NCBI GenBank assembly: GCA_964504645.1
Contig: CAZDGB010000326.1
Coordinates: 1-7,803 of the forward strand
Origin: CAZDGB01 sp964504645
GTDB taxonomy: Bacteria; Planctomycetota; Planctomycetia; Planctomycetales; Planctomycetaceae
Direction: 5' to 3'
Length of the DNA stretch: 7,803 bases
The notes below the pieces were generated by a model. That model was not told where the DNA came from. It was given only the letters and a program-made list of their open reading frames with translations, and did not search any database. Below are positions 1 through 7,803 of the stretch, piece by piece. How positions within the stretch are numbered: the first letter of the stretch is position 1; each line of letters begins with the position of its first letter. The position numbers were made by a program, and so were the translations under genes.

Positions 1-47
1 CAACTCCGTCCACCGCATCCTGCAAAAAGCAAAACAAAGATGTTAAA

Positions 48-71
48 AGCAGTGGGCTTACGCCCCCCGCT
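48..71 (-). terminator. Candidate intrinsic terminator after the metallo-hydrolase gene
   Basis: On the minus strand, 13 bases after the metallo-hydrolase stop codon, AGCGGGGGGC and GCCCACTGCT form a 10-position stem around the tetraloop GTAA (GNRA type). It has one G-U wobble and one G-A mismatch, and the run TTTT begins with the last stem base. This layout fits a rho-independent terminator closing the VOC-photolyase-metallo-hydrolase transcript. The T run is short (four), so strength is uncertain. The core GGGC-TTAC-GCCC on the plus strand also resembles short dispersed intergenic palindromes I associate from memory with planctomycete genomes, so it could be a repeat copy acting as a terminator. 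Confidence 0.5.
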
Positions 72-84
72 CGGGTTAATGTTT

Positions 85-1119
85 CTACCGCGTCGCGTAA
101 CGGATTGGCGTTCCCTGCGGGCCAATTTGCACCGTGTAACCGCCGCCGTCCGGTTCGACCGACGCTTTGATCCACACCCCCTGGCAGGCCGAAGTGTCTT
201 CCTGGTTGGCAATGAACGCCGCCGGCGTTTGGGAGAACTCGTCGAGCTGCACGTTGCGATGGAGTTGATACCACGCCAGCAGCGACGTGACCGACCGCAG
301 CGTCGAGAGGACGCTGGCGGCGGCACCTTTCGTCGGGCCGTTGCAGATCACGGCAACGCGGGGATCGATGGCCCGCACGAGCGCCGGATTGTTGCTCGAA
401 TCCAGGCCGTGGTGCGTCACCATGAACAGGTCGACTTTGCCGAGCGGATTCTTCGGCGTGACCAGCTTGCCTTCGATGTTCCAAGTCAAGTCCCCGCACG
501 TCAGGAACTTGAACTTGCCGAACGAGAGCAATTCGCTCAGGCTGCGGGCGTTGTCGCTGGGATCGTCGGGCTGCGGCGTGTTGAGATACGCGAACGGATT
601 CGGTTCGCCGTCGTTCGGCAGGACTTCGCCGCTCGCCGTGACGACTTTCATCGAGAGCGGCGTCTCGCCCGACTTGAGCGGCAGCGTGTCGCCGACTTTG
701 AGCGCTTTGGACTGGTTCTGCGCCGCCGCCCGATATGCCGCGGCCCGCTCGCTGAACTTGCCGTCTTCCTGCAGCGTGTCCGGGATCCCGCGGTCCCAGA
801 ACTGGCCGATCTTGATCTTCGCCGCCAGCGCCGCGTGGTTGCCGTAATGATCCAGATGCCAATGCGAGACGACCGCATGATCGATCTGCTTCAGCCCGGC
901 GATTTCCTGCGCGACTTTCAGGATGCGGTCGCGATCCCGCCCGCCGTAGTCAGGATAGCCGGAATCGATCAGCAGCGATTCGCCGGCCGGCGTGACGATG
1001 AGCGTCGCCGCACCTCCTTCGACGTCGATGAAGTAAATGTCCAGCCGCTTGTCGGCCTCGCCGGCCGCGGCCCACGTTCCGATCGTACAACAAATCGCCG
1101 TCAGTAGGATGAGTCGCAT
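85..1119 (-). CDS. Exported ComEC-like metallo-beta-lactamase-fold hydrolase
   Basis: A 344-residue protein of the metallo-beta-lactamase superfamily, ComEC/Rec2-like branch. The metal-binding motif HxHxDH is at residues 86-91 (SHWHLDH). Further family features are LLIDSG at 49-54, an N-x-x-S segment at 190-193, LTCGD with Asp210, and THHG at 235-238. These together suggest a two-metal hydrolase acting on a phosphoester or related bond; the substrate cannot be read from sequence. The N-terminus (residues 1-20) is a short hydrophobic stretch ending in AAAG, a plausible Sec signal peptide, so it probably acts in the periplasm. ComEC itself has many membrane helices; this protein has only the hydrolase domain plus a tail of about 100 residues without a recognised domain. 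The start is supported by GGAG seven bases upstream. It follows the photolyase by 79 bases and may share its transcript. Certain as to superfamily, uncertain as to role. Confidence 0.88.
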   Translation of the reverse strand: MRLILLTAICCTIGTWAAAGEADKRLDIYFIDVEGGAATLIVTPAGESLLIDSGYPDYGGRDRDRILKVAQEIAGLKQIDHAVVSHWHLDHYGNHAALAAKIKIGQFWDRGIPDTLQEDGKFSERAAAYRAAAQNQSKALKVGDTLPLKSGETPLSMKVVTASGEVLPNDGEPNPFAYLNTPQPDDPSDNARSLSELLSFGKFKFLTCGDLTWNIEGKLVTPKNPLGKVDLFMVTHHGLDSSNNPALVRAIDPRVAVICNGPTKGAAASVLSTLRSVTSLLAWYQLHRNVQLDEFSQTPAAFIANQEDTSACQGVWIKASVEPDGGGYTVQIGPQGTPIRYATR

Positions 1120-1126
1120 GAGGTAA

Positions 1127-1130
1127 CTCC
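1127..1130 (-). promoter_or_regulatory. Shine-Dalgarno sequence of the metallo-hydrolase gene
   Basis: GGAG on the minus strand lies seven bases before the ATG at 1119 and supports that start, which also gives the protein its complete signal peptide. Confidence 0.5.
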
Positions 1131-1134
1131 ACTC

Positions 1135-1147
1135 GAGTTGACAACTC
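1135..1147. promoter_or_regulatory. Perfect 13-base dyad upstream of the metallo-hydrolase gene
   Basis: GAGTTG-A-CAACTC is a perfect 6-base inverted repeat around one base, 15 to 28 bases before the metallo-hydrolase start, in the gap between it and the photolyase. The single-base centre makes an RNA hairpin unlikely, while a dimeric repressor could bind such a dyad as DNA. No known operator is recognised, and a dyad this short can arise by chance. Confidence 0.2.
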
Positions 1148-1198
1148 TAGGAGATACCATAGCCGCACGGTTAGCCGAGTGAAAGCAAGCGATGACGT

Positions 1199-2743
1199 TC
1201 AATCGTCGGCAAACAGCGAACGTGAGCCTTTACCGGAGGCCGGCTTGCCATCCTTGCCCGCGTAGCGCCGCAAATACTCTTTGAGCGGCAGCTTCTTCGC
1301 CGTGTTTTGCGAGCTCATGTAGCGGATCGTGCCGAAGATCGGGCGTTCGGGGCCCCAGGGGCGGTCGTAGCGGCCGAAGATCCAGAAGATGCCGGAATAC
1401 GAATTCGGGTTGCGGCCGTCGACGGCATACTTGTTGTTCAGGTCGATCAGAATCTCCAGCGCTGCCTCGGGCGTCGGCGACCATTCGAGGACTTTTTTTC
1501 CCCACAGCATCCGCAGGTAATTGTGCATGCGGCCTTCGCGGACGAGTTGCCGCTGCGCCGCGTTCCAGATTTCATCGTACGTTTCGGCCACCTCGAGCTG
1601 CTGTGCCGAGTACGTGACCGGCCGTGGATCGTCTGCGTGCTTTTTCAGCGTCACGCGCGCCCACTCGGGTAGCGAGTCGTATTGATCGTAATCTTCGCGA
1701 TGGCTGCAAAAATTGAAGCCCAACTCTCGCCAAGTCACGAGTTCGTCGAGAAACGATTCTGCATCTTCGCTCATTCCCCACCAACCGGCTTTCGAGCCGG
1801 ACGTGCTCTGGCTGAGTTTTGCCGGCGACCAATTCTCCTGCCTTGCCACAGCGTGAAAAATCTGGTGCGCGCCGATGTGGCCGAAGTGGAGATACGGCGA
1901 CAGCCCGCTCGCCGCTTCGTCATCGGGATCGTTGCGATGCTCGGCGTAGCGGCTCAGCCGCTGTTTTAAAAAGCGTTCCAGTGTCTTCTCCGCGGCGACC
2001 GGTCCGCCGTCAAACGCGGCGCGTCCGACGGAGTGATCGATAGGCAACACCGCTAGCGCCACCGCATCGCCGGCGAGCAACTTGTCGTCGGCGGAGTTCG
2101 CCATCGACTGCACGTCGCACCAGATTTTCTCTGACAGCGGTGCGAGCGACTTGCGGGCGAAGGGATTCGCGAGCGGAAATTCCTCGAGCTGCGGACGCAG
2201 ATTCTTCTGCAAGAACCGGCGGAAGACGTAAGCGGACGGAAAGACTTGCTCCGTCGCCCGAATCGGCCATAGTCCGTTGCCGTCGATGGCTTCTACCAGC
2301 ACGGGCGATTGACATCCCATCGCCGCGATCATCGTGGGCACAAAATAGCAGGGAAAATCGTCCGTGACGATCACGGCCGCTTGGGCCGCCAACTGGCGGA
2401 AGATCTCTTTCGCCGCGCCGGGTTTCGGTTCGACATACGGCAGATAGGCGATGGATTTCTTCTCGCATTCCCGTTGCAAATCCCGCATGCCGTCCAGCAC
2501 GAACGCGTGAAAGCGGTCGTTATTCCAACGCGCGCGGCAACCGATCGGTTCGAGAATTAGGAGCGGTTTCTGGAGATGAAGACACCAGTCGATGGCGCGT
2601 TGCAGCGAGAAATTCGACTCCAATCGGCGTGCCGTCGTCATCCAGTAAAGGACGAACTCACCGTCAGTCGCCGGCGGTTTTGTCCCGCAACGACGAATGC
2701 GTACCGCGGGGACGTGGCTTTGCGGAACGGATACGTCGCTCAC
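1199..2743 (-). CDS. phr: Class II CPD photolyase (deoxyribodipyrimidine photo-lyase)
   Basis: A 514-residue flavoenzyme that uses blue/near-UV light to split cyclobutane pyrimidine dimers in DNA, acting in the cytoplasm. The class II type is shown by the N-terminal photolyase domain opening with EFVLYWMTTARR (29-40), the FAD-domain segment LSPYLHFGHIG (281-291), WRELGFNFC (338-346), and the C-terminal signatures RMHNYLRMLWGKKVLEW (405-421), DGRNPNSYSGIFW (442-454) and FGTIRYMS (470-477). Trp393, Trp414 and Trp421 have the spacing I recall for the electron-transfer tryptophans of the Methanosarcina class II enzyme (360, 381, 388), so FAD photoreduction should be intact. Length is slightly above the usual 450-500, with a disordered-looking Lys/Gly/Ser tail. 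The start is GTG at 2743; its GTGA overlaps the VOC stop, and no good Shine-Dalgarno is seen, which suggests translation coupled to the upstream gene. I see no frameshift or lost key residue. Confidence 0.95.
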   Translation of the reverse strand: MSDVSVPQSHVPAVRIRRCGTKPPATDGEFVLYWMTTARRLESNFSLQRAIDWCLHLQKPLLILEPIGCRARWNNDRFHAFVLDGMRDLQRECEKKSIAYLPYVEPKPGAAKEIFRQLAAQAAVIVTDDFPCYFVPTMIAAMGCQSPVLVEAIDGNGLWPIRATEQVFPSAYVFRRFLQKNLRPQLEEFPLANPFARKSLAPLSEKIWCDVQSMANSADDKLLAGDAVALAVLPIDHSVGRAAFDGGPVAAEKTLERFLKQRLSRYAEHRNDPDDEAASGLSPYLHFGHIGAHQIFHAVARQENWSPAKLSQSTSGSKAGWWGMSEDAESFLDELVTWRELGFNFCSHREDYDQYDSLPEWARVTLKKHADDPRPVTYSAQQLEVAETYDEIWNAAQRQLVREGRMHNYLRMLWGKKVLEWSPTPEAALEILIDLNNKYAVDGRNPNSYSGIFWIFGRYDRPWGPERPIFGTIRYMSSQNTAKKLPLKEYLRRYAGKDGKPASGKGSRSLFADD

Positions 2744-3078
2744 TTCGCGGCCGCTTCACTAGCGGCGACCGATTCCGGCGACAGAAGTTCCACCGCGTTC
2801 CCGGACGGGTCGCTGATGTAGATCGATTCCGTGCCGTCGCGGTGCTTCTTCAGTTGGCCGAATTCTTTGGCCCGCGGCGTCACGAAACCGAGGTGCGCCG
2901 GATGCTGATGCGGCACGACGAGCGCCATGCTCAGGTTGGCGAATTTCAGCATCGCCCACGTCTCGTCCTGATACGTAATCTCGCACTTAAATGTGGACCG
3001 ATACCACTGCACCGACTCGGCGATGTTTTGCACCACGATCGCCACATGATGAACGGAATCGAGCTGTGCGGCACTCAT
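2740..3078 (-). CDS. VOC family protein (glyoxalase/bleomycin resistance/dioxygenase fold)
   Basis: A 112-residue protein, the length of one VOC module with two beta-alpha-beta-beta-beta units. The first unit opens with VHHVAIVVQNIAESVQWY (9-26). The second has AHLGFV (61-66) and ends with the family's DPSGNAVELLSPE (90-102). Candidate metal ligands are His11, His62 and Glu97. The position where glyoxalase I has its other glutamate appears to be within SMALVV, which has none, so metal binding or catalysis is uncertain. VOC proteins include glyoxalases, epimerases, extradiol dioxygenases and drug-binding proteins; nothing here chooses between them. I place the start at ATG 3078 because GGAGGGA lies six bases upstream; an in-frame TTG at 3093 would put that site inside the gene. 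The last base of its reading frame overlaps the photolyase start (GTGA), so the two are probably translated together, though a functional link is not established. Confidence 0.88.
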   Translation of the reverse strand: MSAAQLDSVHHVAIVVQNIAESVQWYRSTFKCEITYQDETWAMLKFANLSMALVVPHQHPAHLGFVTPRAKEFGQLKKHRDGTESIYISDPSGNAVELLSPESVAASEAAAK

Positions 3079-3084
3079 GATCTG

Positions 3085-3091
3085 TCCCTCC
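3085..3091 (-). promoter_or_regulatory. Strong Shine-Dalgarno sequence that sets the VOC gene start
   Basis: GGAGGGA on the minus strand ends six bases before the ATG at 3078. It is the clearest ribosome binding site in the window and argues against the in-frame TTG at 3093, which would overlap it. Confidence 0.7.
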
Positions 3092-3094
3092 AAC

Positions 3095-3108
3095 CGGACG
3101 AAAGTCCG
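3095..3108 (-). promoter_or_regulatory. Small hairpin in the leader of the VOC gene
   Basis: CGGAC-TTTC-GTCCG is a perfect five-pair stem with a four-base loop, read on the minus strand, ending three bases before the GGAGGGA ribosome site. It could shape the 5' leader of the VOC-photolyase mRNA. On the plus strand the loop is GAAA. It is short enough to be chance, and no known riboswitch or leader class is recognised. Confidence 0.22.
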
Positions 3109-3277
3109 TCAAAATCGACGTGACCAGCATCATGATATCACTGTCTGGCGAATTTTCCGATCCGTTACATGCACTGTGTTCACTCCGAAATCGAGAAAAC
3201 GCCGAATGGTCATTGCATCAACGGTCGTTTTGGGAAAAAATGGATGCATTCAAGGATTGTAATTCGTTCTTTCGCTG

Positions 3278-5680
<2,403 letters not shown>

Positions 5681-5739
5681 TTTCGGCAAACCCTACAATT
5701 CCTGATCAACCTGAACTTACCGGCGATAAGCTGATCGAT

Positions 5740-7143
5740 ATGACACACACGTTTCTCTCCCGACGACAAGCCCTCCAACAATCCGCCGTCGGCTTCGGTT
5801 CCCTCGCGCTCGCGTCGATGTTTGGTGAAACCGCCAGCGGCGCGGCGAACGATCCGCTCGCCGCGCGGTTGCCGTTGTTCGCGGCACGGGCCAAGCGGGT
5901 CATCTTCCTCTTCATGAGCGGCGGGCCGTCGGCGGTCGATACGTTCGATCCCAAGCCGCTGCTCACGCGCGACGACGGGAAACCGTATCCGTTCGAAAAG
6001 CCTCGCGTGCAGTTCAATGGAACAGCGAACCTGATGAAGTCGCCGTGGGAGTTCAAGCAGCACGGCGAGAGCGGATTGTGGGTCAGCGACCTATTTCCGG
6101 CAACGGCGTCCCGCGTGGACGACCTGTGCATGATCAACTCGATCTACGGCACCAATCCAGCCCACGGCGGCGCGGTGATGAAGGTCCACACCGGCAGCGA
6201 CAACTTCGTCCGGCCCAGCATCGGGTCGTGGGTCAGCTACGGCCTCGGGACCGAGAACGCCAACCTGCCGGCGTTCGTCACCATCTGCCCCACGCTGGCG
6301 TTCGGCGGCATCAACAACTGGAGCTCGGCGTTCCTGCCTGCCGCGTACTCGGGCACCCCGCTAGGCGACGCGAGCATTCCGTCGGAACGGGCCCGGGTGA
6401 AATACATCGCCAATTCCAAGTTGCCGCGGCACATCCAGCAGATGCAGCTCGCGGAACTGGACCGGATGAATCGTAACTATCAACTGCAATCAGGACCGGA
6501 AGCGTCGCTGGAAGCGCGGATCAGCTCCTTCGAACTGGCGTTCCGCATGCAGTCCGAAATGCCGAAGGTGGAAGACCTCTCCGGCGAATCGGCAGCGACG
6601 ATGAAACTCTACGGCATGGATAACCCGGTTACGGCGAACTACGGCCGCATGTGCCTCTTGGCCCGCCGGTTCGCCGAGGCCGGCGTGCGGTTCATCCAGG
6701 TCACGCACAACGACGACAAAGTCCAATGGGACCAGCATTCGGAACTCAAACGGGACCACGAGAAGAATGCCCGCGAGGTCGACGTGCCGATCGCGGGGCT
6801 GCTCTACGACCTGAAATCGCGGGGTTTGCTCGAGGACACGCTTGTTTGGTGGGGAGGCGAGTTCGGGCGCACGCCGACCAGCGAAGGAACGGGCCGCGAT
6901 CACAACTGCGAAGGCTTCACGATGTGGCTCGCGGGCGGCGGCGTGAAGGGGGGCTTCCGCTACGGCAACACCGACGACTACGGCTACTTCGCGGCGGAGA
7001 ACAAGGTCCACATCCACGACCTGCACGCCACGATGCTGCATTTGCTGGGGTTGGACCACGAGAAACTGACCTATCGCCACGCCGGCCGCGATTTCAGACT
7101 GACCGACGTCGAAGGCCGCGTGGTGACCGAATTGTTCGCGTGA
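5740..7143 (+). CDS. DUF1501 protein with twin-arginine signal peptide
   Basis: A 467-residue member of DUF1501, a family related in fold to sulfatases and alkaline phosphatases, with no proven reaction known to me. The N-terminus is a Tat signal: SRRQAL at 7-12, a hydrophobic stretch about 15-29, and a likely cut near SGAA at 33-36, so it should be exported folded, perhaps with its metal bound. Family motifs are FLFMSGGPSAVDTFDPKP (56-73), HGGAVMKVHTGS (142-153), WWGGEFGRTP (370-379), GRDHN (385-389), MWLAGGGVKGG (395-405) and HDLHATMLHLLGLDH (426-440). The His/Asp-rich motifs are candidate metal ligands. I chose ATG 5740 because it puts the Tat motif at residue 7; GTG 5677, overlapping the previous stop as GTGA, would add 21 residues before it. 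Neither start has a clear Shine-Dalgarno. The 59-base gap to the cytochrome gene supports one operon and a joint envelope role. Confidence 0.93.
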   Translation: MTHTFLSRRQALQQSAVGFGSLALASMFGETASGAANDPLAARLPLFAARAKRVIFLFMSGGPSAVDTFDPKPLLTRDDGKPYPFEKPRVQFNGTANLMKSPWEFKQHGESGLWVSDLFPATASRVDDLCMINSIYGTNPAHGGAVMKVHTGSDNFVRPSIGSWVSYGLGTENANLPAFVTICPTLAFGGINNWSSAFLPAAYSGTPLGDASIPSERARVKYIANSKLPRHIQQMQLAELDRMNRNYQLQSGPEASLEARISSFELAFRMQSEMPKVEDLSGESAATMKLYGMDNPVTANYGRMCLLARRFAEAGVRFIQVTHNDDKVQWDQHSELKRDHEKNAREVDVPIAGLLYDLKSRGLLEDTLVWWGGEFGRTPTSEGTGRDHNCEGFTMWLAGGGVKGGFRYGNTDDYGYFAAENKVHIHDLHATMLHLLGLDHEKLTYRHAGRDFRLTDVEGRVVTELFA

Positions 7144-7157
7144 AGAAAAGTCTATCC

Positions 7158-7182
7158 GCAGATTTTGCAGATGAAGGCAGAT
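7158..7182. repeat. Degenerate GCAGAT tandem repeat, likely copy of a dispersed element
   Basis: GCAGAT occurs three times, at 7158, 7167 and 7177, a period of 9-10 bases, in the short gap after the DUF1501 stop and running into the next gene. From memory, very similar runs (cgcagatt-type units) are scattered between genes in many bacterial genomes, including planctomycetes. It covers both candidate start codons of the next gene (TTG 7165, ATG 7171). Confidence 0.45.
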
Positions 7183-7698
7183 TTGAAGACAGAAAGTCGA
7201 TTCAACCGGAGAACACTGACTGTTGCAGTTGTGGTAGCGGGACTGATTCTTCTTATTGTAATCCTGTTTCGGTCAATGATCCCTGGGGTTTCGCTCTCTT
7301 TAGACCAATCACGTGGTAGCACGGAATTCGTCTTTTCTACTCATGGAATCAATGGTCTCTTAAGTATGAGAGTTCTTCGGTACGATCCCGGAGAATTGCT
7401 TTGGCACATGAACCTCAATTATTTTCGCGGCCATCGCTTGCGATACGGAGAAATCCCTGATGTATGGCCGAACATTGCTCGGCAAGAATTTCCCAAAGAC
7501 GGCGAAGAGCCTAAACCGCTGGCACCCGATTCAAAATTCCTGGTCACAATTGAATGTCAGCATGACGTATTCATCGCACCATCAGTAACCTCTGTTCTCT
7601 TTATTTTAAGAACCGACAAGACCGGACGAGTTGTCTCTGTCGAAAACGTTGATCGAAATAAGCCGTTTGAACACCCTCTAGAAGAACATCCCAAGTGA
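7171..7698 (+). CDS. Hypothetical single-span membrane protein
   Basis: A 175-residue protein I do not recognise. Residues 1-14 are basic (Lys and Arg). Residues about 17-34 (LTVAVVVAGLILLIVILF) form one strong membrane helix. The remaining 140 residues are polar with alternating hydrophobic stretches (for example FLVTIECQHDVFIA 123-136 and SVLFILRT 141-148), so probably a small beta-rich domain; by the positive-inside rule it lies outside the cytoplasm. No cysteine pair, catalytic motif or repeat stands out. The start is taken as ATG 7171, two codons after the TTG at 7165; neither has a clear Shine-Dalgarno, and both lie in a GCAGAT repeat, so TTG 7183 is also possible. By hand count, bases 7201-7680 are about 46% GC, against about 70% in two sampled lines of the preceding gene. 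That may mean recent acquisition or weak selection. It lies 27 bases after DUF1501 and could be cotranscribed. Confidence 0.65.
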   Translation: MKADLKTESRFNRRTLTVAVVVAGLILLIVILFRSMIPGVSLSLDQSRGSTEFVFSTHGINGLLSMRVLRYDPGELLWHMNLNYFRGHRLRYGEIPDVWPNIARQEFPKDGEEPKPLAPDSKFLVTIECQHDVFIAPSVTSVLFILRTDKTGRVVSVENVDRNKPFEHPLEEHPK

Positions 7699-7755
7699 AT
7701 GTGCAGAGGCGACAACATCTACCTTGGTCAATCAACGCAGAAGCCGGACTGCACC

Positions 7756-7793
7756 GAATGGAGAAGGTTTTCATCCATTCTGTTGAACCTTCT
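7756..7793 (+). terminator. Two competing hairpins after the hypothetical gene
   Basis: GAATGGA (7756-7762) pairs perfectly with TCCATTC (7774-7780) across an 11-base loop. AGAAGGTT (7762-7769) pairs perfectly with AACCTTCT (7786-7793) across 16 bases. The two stems overlap and cannot form together. The second lies about 60-95 bases past the stop codon at 7698 and is followed by TTC rather than a true T run, so it is at best a weak terminator or an antiterminator-like pair. The rest of 7699-7803 shows no gene. Confidence 0.28.
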
Positions 7794-7803
7794 TTCAAGT
7801 TGT

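Larger units (their letters stand above)
3079..3277. other. Divergent intergenic region, promoters expected for both directions
   Basis: About 200 bases separate the VOC start from the cytochrome-gene start on the opposite strand, so both promoters should lie here. The stretch is clearly richer in A and T than the genes. On the plus strand TGTAAT at 3258-3263 resembles a -10 box but has no matching -35 at 16-19 bases and lies only 14 bases before the ATG. Other structure is limited to an 8-base palindrome TGATATCA at 3133-3140 and a 6-base inverted pair TGCATC/GATGCA near 3215-3250. No RNA gene or credible small ORF is seen. Confidence 0.5.

Noticed and set aside
40..1107. 355-residue plus-strand ORF opposite the metallo-hydrolase
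   Set aside because: It is very rich in Arg, Val and Asp, has no domain I recognise, and lies wholly over a gene with clear catalytic motifs on the other strand; it is a GC-driven shadow frame.
1155..1190. Possible minus-strand promoter (TTTCAC, 17 bases, TATGGT) before the metallo-hydrolase
   Set aside because: The -35 matches the consensus poorly and such pairs are frequent by chance; not enough to call a promoter.
3079..3093. N-terminal extension of the VOC protein from TTG 3093
   Set aside because: It would place the strong GGAGGGA ribosome site inside the coding region; ATG 3078 has ideal spacing to it.
3077..3262. 61-residue plus-strand ORF in the divergent gap
   Set aside because: It ends within the promoter region, has no ribosome site or recognisable motif, and its sequence looks random.
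7601..7798. 65-residue minus-strand ORF at the window end
   Set aside because: Overlaps the 3' end of the membrane-protein gene, no recognisable motif and no ribosome site visible within the window.

Overview
The window looks like a piece of a planctomycete chromosome. The strongest sign is the pair at 3278-7143: a planctomycete-type cytochrome protein (PSCyt1, DUF1549 and DUF1553 regions) followed by a DUF1501 protein with a twin-arginine signal. Such pairs occur in many copies in Planctomycetes and some Verrucomicrobia/Lentisphaerae and are rare elsewhere. High GC in the main genes and few clear Shine-Dalgarno sequences fit this. I cannot assign a genus.

Left part (1-3078, minus strand). 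Read in the direction of transcription there are three genes: a single-module VOC (glyoxalase/dioxygenase-fold) protein, a class II CPD photolyase, and an exported ComEC-like metallo-beta-lactamase-fold protein. The VOC stop and photolyase start overlap in GTGA, which suggests translational coupling. A 79-base gap with no visible terminator separates photolyase and metallo-hydrolase. A GC-rich hairpin with a GTAA loop and a short T run (48-71) lies just past the last gene and is a good terminator candidate, so all three genes may be one transcript.

Middle (3079-3277). This is a divergent intergenic region of about 200 bases that should hold the promoters for both directions. I see no convincing -35/-10 pair.

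Right part (3278-7143, plus strand). The two envelope genes follow each other closely and probably form one operon. The first has two CXXCH motifs and would be exported unfolded and haem-loaded outside the cytoplasm. The second would be exported folded by Tat. Their joint biochemical role is not known to me.

End (7144-7803). A short GCAGAT-type repeat overlaps the start of a small single-span membrane protein that I do not recognise. Its GC (about 46% by hand count) is far below that of its neighbours. After it come about 100 bases with two competing hairpins and no gene.

I did not find a mobile element, CRISPR array, tRNA or rRNA. The least explained parts are the cytochrome/DUF1501 pair and the low-GC membrane protein with the repeat at its start.
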